Source: Desmodus rotundus
Taxonomy: Eukaryota > Chordata > Mammalia > Chiroptera > Phyllostomidae
DNA length: 64,000 bases
NCBI RefSeq assembly: GCF_022682495.2
Contig: NC_071398.1
Coordinates: 100,361,880 to 100,425,879 of the forward strand
Direction: 5' to 3'
The translations under genes were made by a program, and so were the position numbers. The notes below the pieces were generated by a model, which ran no database searches, had not been told where the DNA came from, and worked only from the letters and a program-made list of their open reading frames with translations. Below are positions 57,640-64,000 of the stretch, one piece after another; positions within the stretch are counted from its first letter, which is position 1, and every line of letters begins with the position of its first letter.

Positions 57640-58075
57640 GGGAACACTGCTGGTCAGGCCAGGCAAGCCCAGCAGGTGTGCAGGGAGACTGGGTTCTATG
57701 CAGGGCCAGCGGCAGTGACCTCGGCCCTGGGCAGACACTCCGTTACCCTGTCTCTGGGGCACCCCTGGCAAAACTTCCTGGCCACCCACCATGACAGGCT
57801 CTAGAGAAACCAGGAGGCAGAAAACTGGGCGGGGGGCGGGGGGAGCAACTTAGAAGCCACCTCCAAATTAGGAGAGAGAACAGATGTCCATGCAGGTCCA
57901 GAGGACGAAGCTGGCCCTCAGCCAACAGGACCGTGACAGGAGGTGGGGCCCCAGGGACCCAAGACCAGATGACACCCTGGGTGGGTTCCTTCCTCACCTA
58001 AATGAAAGGTTAAATTCTACAACCTTTGAGGGAGCTCAAGGCCACTGCTAGAGGATGAAGAAAATAAGTAACAAC
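57640..58075. other. unique non-coding sequence
   Basis: Nothing was recognised. Confidence 0.55.
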
Positions 58076-58079
58076 AAAA

Positions 58080-58300
58080 CTGTACCATGAGGCCTAACGT
58101 GAGTCAGTCGCTGCCTCAGTTAACTGCTCAGTGTACACCAACTAGGAAGATCACCTAGGAAGCGGATACGTGAGTCTTAGCGTGTAGGTTAGGGCACTGA
58201 AGCAGAGAGGCTAAGCAATACGCCCAAGTCACCTGCACGTGAATGGCAGAGTGGGGCTCAAACCCTGCTAGTCAGGGCCCGCAGTCCGTGGTCCTAACTA
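58080..58300 (-). repeat. MIR SINE
   Basis: The order 'gcactgaagcagagaggctaagcaatacgcccaagtcacctgcacgtgaatggcagagtggggctcaaaccc' is the reverse-complement MIR core and 5' part. It is a fairly complete, diverged copy immediately left of the provirus. Confidence 0.72.
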
Positions 58301-58330
58301 CGACGTGAGGAGACCTCCATTCAAACTCCA

Positions 58331-58354
58331 GGCGCCAGCCCAGGCGCCAGCCCA
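58331..58354. repeat. two tandem copies of a 12-bp unit
   Basis: GGCGCCAGCCCA is repeated exactly twice. Confidence 0.9.
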
Positions 58355-58404
58355 GACTGAGACACTGAGTGACAGCAGCGTCGCAGGCCTGGCAGTGGGG
58401 CCAC

Positions 58405-58765
58405 TGAAAGGTTTTCTTAGGCTCCGCCAAGGAATAAATGCCAATCAGTCACAAAATTAGGCAGTACAGAGCTTTATTTGGGGTTTGCACTCTTGGACAA
58501 AACTCTCGAGTCCACGCGGAGCTGGGCTGAAGAAGTCACACCAAGCAGGGAATATGGCGGGGTTTTATACACCAAAAATCTGATTGGCTCCCCTCGAGGG
58601 CTAGGGATTGGCTTCCTGGAACAAAGCCGTGATCCATCATTGGTGGTTCCCCTTGAGCTCTGGCTGTCAGTCAAATATCCCCACCCACCCAGATATTCTG
58701 ACTTCTTTTGACAGGATAAGGGGCGGGCTCAGGTTGCCAGGCAGTTATCCCCACCCACGCTGACA
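58405..58765 (-). repeat. ERV 3' LTR
   Basis: On the minus strand it reads TGTCAGCGTGGG at 58765 to CTTTCA at 58405. It holds CCAAT (gagccaatcag), TATAAAA (58563-58569) and AATAAA (58473-58478) in the order expected of U3, R and U5. It is the downstream member of the LTR pair. In U3 a motif with CCCCTTATCCT-TCAAA recurs just outside the LTR at about 58770-58795. Confidence 0.93.
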
Positions 58766-58769
58766 TCCC

Positions 58770-58910
58770 GACCTCTTTGATAGGATAAGGGGCACCGAGT
58801 TCTGTCTGGCTACTTCCGGCTGTCAGGGGGCGTAGAGGGGAGGGGCTAGAGGTCGCTGTTTCCGGTTTTTCCGGGGGGGGGGGGGGGGTGGATGGGGCCT
58901 GTTCTATCTC
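58770..58910 (-). other. ERV segment between env remnant and 3' LTR, with G16 run
   Basis: It contains sixteen G in a row on the plus strand (58873-58888), C16 in the sense of the provirus. A purine-rich AAAGAGGTCGGGA directly upstream of the 3' LTR could be the polypurine tract. Confidence 0.55.
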
Positions 58911-59110
58911 AGCCCACAGTTGACGAGTGGTCTGGAGACTGTGCAAACCCAGCGCTGCCTATTCCAGCTGCTGCCAGGGTTGTGGTGAAAGTTAGGCCTA
59001 CTAGCATGGGCAGGAAGACAGCTCGTTTTTCTCTATGCCTGGTTAGTTTATCTCTGAGCTCTCCTTCTCCGTAATGCATAAGCTGTGGGGTCAGCACGGT
59101 CGGAAAGCGG
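58909..59110 (-). pseudogene. env: ERV env transmembrane remnant
   Basis: An open minus-strand stretch of about 62 codons contains the furin-type cleavage site REKR (59023-59034). A hydrophobic segment starting AVFLPMLVGL follows, as at the fusion-peptide start of gammaretroviral transmembrane proteins. Upstream is text typical of the end of the surface subunit (YGEGELRDKLT). After about 60 codons the frame runs into unrelated GC-rich sequence and stops. The rest of the ectodomain, including the region where the immunosuppressive and CX6CC motifs would lie, the anchor and tail are missing. The surface subunit is almost wholly absent. The fragment cannot make an envelope. Confidence 0.85.
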
Positions 59111-59114
59111 GGGA

Positions 59115-59590
59115 AGGCAGAGGAGGAGTTGGATTTTCTAACAGCGGAAGGATAAGGGAGGAGGAAGGGGTAGGGTTTTCCAGGTAGGTGACCTGGAGAG
59201 TGGCACCTAGCAGTTGGAGAACGTCCCTTCCTAGAAGCGGGATAGGGCAGGAGGGTATGACCAGGAATGAATGGGAAAAGGGAAAGCCGTCCAGACTGCA
59301 GTTAAGCAGAGTTGTTCACCACGGGCGAGATGGGGTCCTGTCAACCCCCATGATCGAGATCTGGGAAGGAGTAAGAGTTCCTGAAAAAGATGGTAAATCA
59401 GAGTAGGCAGCCCCTGTGTCCACCAGGAAAGGGATGGACTTACCCGCTACCTGCAGCGTTACCCTGTGCTCGGCATGGCAATAAGGGTCTTCGAGTCTGG
59501 GCTGCTTTAGTCATCTAGGAGTCCGAGAAGTTCCGGCGCGGCCCGGTGAAAAGTCCGCACCCTGATCAGCTAGTCCCCCACATGGAGGCG
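59115..59590 (-). pseudogene. pro: ERV protease remnant (pro)
   Basis: On the minus strand the aspartic protease signature LVDTGA lies at 59409-59426, preceded by RVTLQVAGKSIPF-like text. After an in-frame stop at 59316-59318 and a frameshift, the family's C-terminal motif LLGRD follows near 59222. Retroviral proteases cleave Gag and Pol as dimers, each subunit supplying one D-T/S-G. Beyond the protease the sequence changes directly toward env near 59110-59150, so reverse transcriptase, RNase H and integrase have been removed by deletion. Confidence 0.85.
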
Positions 59591-60836
59591 CTGGGGGCGA
59601 GCCTCTAAGGGGACAGGCATCCCTCCAGTGGCCAAGCTGTCAGCACTCGAGGCAGGGCTTCGTTAGTGGCTGAGATTGAGGACACTGGTGGACCCAGTGC
59701 CCTTCTTTGCCACACTTGAAACAGGCCCCAGGTGGGGCGTTCTTCCACCCGGACGTAGGCTTCGCCCCCGCGCCGGTGTCTGCCGCCGGCCGCAGGGCCG
59801 CCAGCATGGCTTGGGTCTGCAGGGCCACCTTTTGCTGTAGGCGTGCCTGGCGGGCAGCCTCAGTCTCTGCTTCCCAATTATTGAAAACCTTAAATGCCAT
59901 TATTTACCAGATCTTGGATGGGGGTTTGGGGGCCATCCTCAGCCTTTTTTTTTCCCCCCTAATGTCTGGGGCCAACTGAGAGATAAAGTGAGTAACTAAG
60001 ACAGTGGCCCCAGCGTTAGAAGCCAGGTCACAACTGCCTCGGTTAGTCTGTTGAGAAATAGGGCTGGATTTTCTCCAGGGCCTTGGGTGACTTCTCTGAG
60101 TTTATCGTAATTGACTGCCTGAGATGAAGGGCAAGGGGAAGGCAGAGCCCTCCTTTTGGGAATTACAGTTGTTAGAGGTGGAAAGAGCCTAGGCGTTTCT
60201 CAATTGAAGAGAGGTCAGTTAGTGAGAAGGGGACATGGACCTGAACAACACCTTCTGCTCCTGCCACTTCCCGGAGGGGACACATACGGGAGTCTAGGGG
60301 CTCTAGATTCAGGCGAGAGCGGGTGTGTATGCTGACTGGGGAGGAAAGGTCTTCAGAGGGAGGGGAAGAATCCGGCTGAGAAGGGAGAGCCAGGGCTGGA
60401 GTAGCCGTGGGTGGGAGCTGATGAGGAGGAGAAGGAGAAGCAAGATCTTCAGGGCAATCAGAAAAGGAGGAAGGGGGTTCTGGGGCAGTTGGCTTAAGAG
60501 GCCGTATGGGTCAGAGTTCCTTCGGGCCAGGAGAACCTGAGCTGTGGAGCATTGGGCACACAGATCACGGCGGGAGCGCAAGGCCCAGAAGCCCTGAATG
60601 TATGGGACCTCAGGCCATTTGCCAGTCTGTCTGCAAACCTTATCTAGGTCAGTTAGGGTAACAAAATCGAAAGTACCTCCAGGAGACCAGGTTTTGTGAT
60701 TATCGAGCTGATATAACAGCCTGGCCGTTAGAAAAATCAGCTGTTTTCACTTGAGGCCAGGATCAATAGCTGGCAAATTTTTCAGGAGGCACCCTAGAGG
60801 TGACTTAGGGTCTGGTTTGGACTCCTGTCCCCCCAT
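59590..60836 (-). pseudogene. gag: ERV gag remnant (matrix, capsid, nucleocapsid)
   Basis: The start codon at 60836 opens a frame beginning MGGQ, a myristoylation-type matrix start, but it stops after 29 codons (TGA at 60747-60749). Other frames continue with a proline-rich middle region. A capsid start includes VPFSLTDLSSIEKRLGSF (about 60180-60235), and the major homology region QGPGENPALFLNRL lies at about 60050-60092. The gap between these two is much too short, so the middle of capsid is deleted. The nucleocapsid has a zinc knuckle CFKCGKEGHWVHQC (59682-59723, CX2CX4HX4C). A second knuckle follows at once but is broken by a stop at 59640-59642. Confidence 0.88.
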
Positions 60837-61181
60837 TCCTGGTCCCACGAGGATCAGCAAGTGGGAATCAGCGTCCCCTCAACCCAAGTTGCTGATCAGG
60901 TCCGGTAAAAATGAGGATCTAGGTCCAGGGACATCTCCTCTGGTGCCTAGAGCCTCTCAGCGGAGTGAGAGCAACCTCTCCCTGAAAGGGTCACCTCGAC
61001 GCAGCGCTGCGATTTGGTGGGAGAGCAGTCTCTCCCAGCAGATGGGGGGCCGGAATCGGTGTTCGGGGACCAGAAACGTAAGGGCAAGGCCACATACCCT
61101 GGTTCTTAGTCCGGACTGGTGGGGTGGCCGCGAGGCCCCCTCGGGGAGTAGGGAGAGGAGTGGTATTCAGCAGACAACTCC

Positions 61182-61199
61182 TCCCGGGTTTTGGCACCA
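61182..61199 (-). promoter_or_regulatory. ERV primer-binding site, tRNA-Phe type
   Basis: Two bases inside the 5' LTR the minus strand reads TGGTGCCAAAACCCGGGA. It matches the complement of the mammalian tRNA-Phe 3' end (TGGTGCCGAAACCCGGGA) at 17 of 18 positions, which suggests that tRNA-Phe primed reverse transcription. Confidence 0.85.
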
Positions 61200-61201
61200 A
61201 A

Positions 61202-61563
61202 TGAAAGGTTTTCTTAGGCTCCGCCAAGGAATAAATGCCAATCAGCCACAAAATTAGGCAGTACAGAGCTTTATTTGGGGTTTGCGCTCTTGGACAAAAC
61301 TCTCCAGTCCGCGCGGAGCTGGGCTGAAGAAGTCACATCAAGCAGGGAATATGGCGGGGTTTTATACACCAAAAATCTGATTGGCTCCCCTCGAGGGCTA
61401 GAGATTGGTCTCCTGGAACAAAGCTGCGATATCCATCATTGGTGGTTCTCCTTGAGCTCCGGCTGTCAGTCGAGTATCCCCACCCATCCTGATATTCTGA
61501 CATCTTTGACAGGATAAGGGGCGGGCTTAGGTTGCCAGGCGGATATCCCCGCCCACCCTGACA
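61202..61563 (-). repeat. ERV 5' LTR
   Basis: This is the upstream LTR of the provirus. It reads TGTCAGGGTGGG at 61563 to CTTTCA at 61202, with CCAAT, TATAAAA (61370-61376) and AATAAA (61270-61275) in U3-R-U5 order. It is about 94% identical to the 3' LTR. Any remaining promoter activity would point leftward into the provirus. Confidence 0.93.
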
Positions 61564-61569
61564 GCCGCC

Positions 61570-62740
61570 AGTCCCAGAAGTGAAGCGGTCATGAACAGGA
61601 CAGGGAGAGAGGCCCCGAGGGGCACAGCAAACAAGCCGGCCCCGTCCACGCCATGGCGGTCGGCAGTATTGGGAACGCTGTTTGAGTACTGGCGAGGCTG
61701 GTAAGCAAGTTAGTACATGCTCTGACTTCTCTTCCCTACAAATCAGGTGGGGACTCTAAGGCCTCCTCCAGCTCTTAACCCTACAGGAGCAGGTTTGGGG
61801 TCCAAGTGACATATAACGAGTTTCCCACTTTGGAGGTTATTCTCTGAGTCACCCTAATAACCTCCTGTGAGTCTCCCTCCATTTTCACCACCACCCCCCA
61901 AAGGGTGGAGTGCAACAGAAAGCTCCCGGCCCAGGGTCTGGACCATCCTTCTTCCTCATCTAACAGCAGAAAGGCTCAGGCAGAAGTGTGTCGGGATGGT
62001 TGATACGAAGCACTAGATCCAGACAAAAACACGGTGCGAGCCGTGCGGGGCCCACAGTGGGCATTCCACCTGCCCTGCCAGGTCACCCATGATTCCAGCC
62101 ATCAGTCCTGCTGGCGGCTTCTGCACCCTCAGTTGGGGACGCTGGCTCCTGTCCCAGCCCCACACCCTGCTGAGAAGAGCCATGTGGTGGCCTACGGGCC
62201 GGTCTCAGGGTCCGCCCTGGGAGCCTGAGCTCTCCCCCTCCCCGGGGCCCCAGAGTGCCCGGGCTTTCACTCCTTGGGAGAATGGGCAGCACCACGGGGA
62301 AAAAGTGAAGAGCCTCACGAGGACGATGGGCACTGGCAGGGGCTGCTCTTTGTACCGTCAGCCCCGTGCAGCCATGTCGACGAGGTGCCACAAGGCCTAT
62401 CAACGGCTCAGCCGGCACGGTCCGTCGGCGCCCAGGGCAGGTGGGTGCGAGGTGAGCCCGCAGCAATCAGGATGATAACAGCAGTGTCAGGATTTGTTCA
62501 GAGAGGGGGCGGTATGAATGGAGAGCCATTCAATCCAAGAGGACTCGGATAAAACGGCACTGAGGGTCAGACGGAACGTCACAACAGCCTGTGACTTGTG
62601 GCTGGTGCCACTGCTCTCATTAGTGTCCTGGCTGATGGCCCGTGAAGGCTGGGCCTGGGGAACAAGCCGGTCACCGCACTGCTCCTCCAGCTCCGAAAGA
62701 GCTGCAGCCATTCCAGCTTCCGAAAGGATGTCTTTAAATA
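61570..62740. other. unique non-coding sequence
   Basis: No feature was recognised. Frames at 62034-62552 overlap on both strands and lack motifs. Confidence 0.55.
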
Positions 62741-62753
62741 GGAAAACAGTCAC

Positions 62754-62777
62754 GGGGGGGGGGGGGGGGGGGGGGGG
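62754..62777. repeat. poly-G run (24 nt)
   Basis: This is the longest homopolymer in the window: 24 uninterrupted G after 'cagtcac'. Its true length is uncertain. Confidence 0.9.
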
Positions 62778-62829
62778 AACCACCCTGCTTCTACTTCCTT
62801 GGTTGGTATTGTCTCCCTGCGTTTGCTAC

Positions 62830-62965
62830 AAAAGCTGATTCATCTTAGGGTTTTCAGACACATATTAATTGCTTTCCTCTTATTTGTTTAAAGTGTATCT
62901 GACCTAAGTGCCTAGCTATGAAAACGATACATTGTTTCTGTATTTATGGTGAACTGGACACAGCC
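62830..62965. promoter_or_regulatory. candidate conserved non-coding element W
   Basis: The AT-rich block includes 'cacatattaattgctttcctcttatttgtttaaagtg' and 'gctatgaaaacgatacattgtttctgtatttatgg'. ATTAATTG, forkhead-like TTGTTTA and SOX-like CATTGTTTC are visible. Confidence 0.45.
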
Positions 62966-63129
62966 ATGGTCTGATGGTCCCCTGGTCCCGCTGTCTGTTC
63001 TCTCCCACTCTTGTAAATATGCCCAGGGGCCATGCAGCCTCTCCAATAAGGAAAATAAACAATGAGTTAAGTAAGTGGACTTGTCACTCTCTTGGTGGAT
63101 TATTTATGTTTTGCACCTTAACCCAGTAA

Positions 63130-63480
63130 AAGGGTCAACAGAGAATGGTGGCTTCTACTTTCCTCTTTTACTTAATTTTTTTGCTCCCCCTCCTCTAGCC
63201 CGCCCCCCCCCCCCCCCCGCTGCAATTTTATTACTCGAACCTGAGAGCCGGGTTCTATGGCGTCTCTGTGCTGTTTACATCCAAAGATACGCAAGTATGT
63301 TCAAAAGGCACTCTGAAGAGCATAGGCAAAAACTGTTTCTCCCACTGGGCTTATGAAATTGTTTTATTTTTAACTAGAACTTTTATCTAGCACCTAAGCC
63401 AGATGGAAGCTTTTAAAGGAGGTCTTAAAAAAATAAAATAATAAGTGAGACAACAGCTACGAACATTAACCTGCAAGAAA
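63130..63480. promoter_or_regulatory. candidate conserved non-coding element X
   Basis: A long AT-rich block includes 'cttttacttaatttttttgc', 'gctgtttacatccaaagatacgc', 'gcttatgaaattgttttatttttaactag' and 'aaaaaaataaaataataagtgag'. A C16 run interrupts it at 63203-63218. TGTTTAC is a perfect forkhead core, and the length suggests an extended regulatory block. Confidence 0.43.
63203..63218. repeat. poly-C run (16 nt)
   Basis: Sixteen consecutive C lie in the middle of an otherwise AT-rich island. Confidence 0.9.
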
Positions 63481-63879
63481 AAGAATGAGCACCGCTGAGC
63501 ACCTGTGAAGCCCCGCCCCCAGCCCCTCTCCGCCTCTGCGTTCCCACCACAGGCTCTGTGCTATCACCTGACTTACTGACGGGCGGGGGGCACGGACGGA
63601 CGGGGGACGGGAATGGGACAGGGGACACGGGCACTTTTACAGTGAGGTAAGACTTGTCACCTCCCAGGCAGAAAGCCCACGTGAAGATCTAAAACCGACC
63701 TGTCCCCTAAAATGCCACATTACCCAGGCATGTAAAATACCTCGCTCACTTAAGGAGCTCAGAAAAGAAAAATATATTCAGGATTCATTCTCCTGTCATC
63801 CAAGAACGGATTACATGTGCTCTCTTTCTATGCCCATGCCAAGACTCCCAGCTCCACAGGATTCTTCCCTAATCAAAGT

Positions 63880-64000
63880 CACTGGTGTCAGCCCCTCCCC
63901 CACTGATCACTCACATTAGCTTTTCTAATGACTTTGCAAAATGACAGGGAAAAAATTTTACATTGTTTTATTCACCTTCCTGGAAAAGTAGCTTTTATTG
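63880..64000. promoter_or_regulatory. candidate conserved non-coding element Y, cut by window edge
   Basis: The block 'cactcacattagcttttctaatgactttgcaaaatgacaggg' has two inverted TTAG-CTAA-type cores, a C/EBP-like TTTGCAAAA and a MEIS-type TGACAG. It runs off the right end. Confidence 0.4.

Larger units (their letters stand above)
58405..61563 (-). mobile_element. class I endogenous retrovirus, internally deleted provirus
   Basis: Two LTRs in the same orientation (58405-58765 and 61202-61563) bound about 2.4 kb of internal sequence read on the minus strand. In 5' to 3' order there are a tRNA-Phe-type primer-binding site, a degraded gag, a degraded protease and a short env transmembrane piece; most of pol and the env surface part are absent. 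The LTRs begin TG and end CA. The flanks GCCAC (left) and GCCGC (right) may be a 5-bp target duplication with one change. By eye the LTRs differ at about 22 of 360 positions plus two short indels. Gag motifs and the protease place it with gammaretrovirus-like (class I) elements. Stops and frameshifts in every gene make it defective. Confidence 0.93.

Noticed and set aside
60309..60581. Leucine-rich minus-strand frame that looks like a membrane segment
   Set aside because: It starts in gag but then reads the proline-rich region out of frame. The true gag frame there gives a proline/serine-rich text.
1..64000. CRISPR arrays, operons, bacterial promoters and prokaryotic mobile elements
   Set aside because: The repeats, transposons and base pattern are mammalian, and no regularly spaced repeat-spacer array is present.

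Overview
This is a 64 kb stretch of GC-rich mammalian nuclear DNA, almost certainly from a bat. The diagnostic evidence is three copies of the tRNA-derived Ves SINE family of bats (6148-6357 on the minus strand; 33748-33917 and 33985-34230 on the plus strand). They have recognisable pol III A and B boxes and the typical C/T-rich run into an A-rich tail, and two of them have clear target-site duplications. Ancient MIR, L2, MER1, MER5 and MaLR pieces support a eutherian genome. I found no protein-coding exon of a host gene. The many open frames are short, overlap on both strands, lack family motifs and look like by-products of GC-rich sequence. The window is probably intronic or intergenic.

Layout. 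1-12.5 kb is mostly unique GC-rich sequence with a MER5-like fragment, an AT-rich block carrying several AATAAA signals (4560-5135), a minus-strand Ves SINE and a MIR. 12.5-13.6 kb is the first cluster of AT-rich, homeodomain-site-rich islands that look like conserved non-coding elements. 13.7-25.7 kb holds MIR and L2 fragments, a GT microsatellite abutting an internally deleted mariner transposon (19085-19759), and a minus-strand MaLR LTR piece (about 22750-22985). 25.7-28.9 kb is a second dense island cluster, including two perfect POU octamers. 29-42 kb is mostly unique, with the Ves pair, a (CAG)14-15 tract and CA-rich DNA. 42-49 kb has further islands, notably a 10-bp inverted repeat around a POU-like core at 46799-46828. 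54.2-55.4 kb is an LTR-like plus-strand element with a perfect 15-bp hairpin and degenerate tandem units. 56.1-56.8 kb is a third island cluster with a near-perfect RFX X-box. 57.4 kb holds a MER1-like hAT remnant.

The only real protein-coding remains are in an endogenous retrovirus on the minus strand (58405-61563). It has paired LTRs of about 361 bp, a primer-binding site matching tRNA-Phe at 17 of 18 positions, a broken gag with a capsid homology region and two zinc knuckles, a broken protease with LVDTGA, and a direct jump into a short env transmembrane piece with a furin site and fusion-peptide-like start. Reverse transcriptase, integrase and the env surface unit are gone. It is a class I (gammaretrovirus-like) provirus, internally deleted and not functional.

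The islands are spread through otherwise unconstrained-looking sequence. That pattern is typical of the regulatory neighbourhood of a developmental transcription-factor gene, but the target gene cannot be named from this window. Conservation is inferred from base composition and motif content only, since no alignment was possible.
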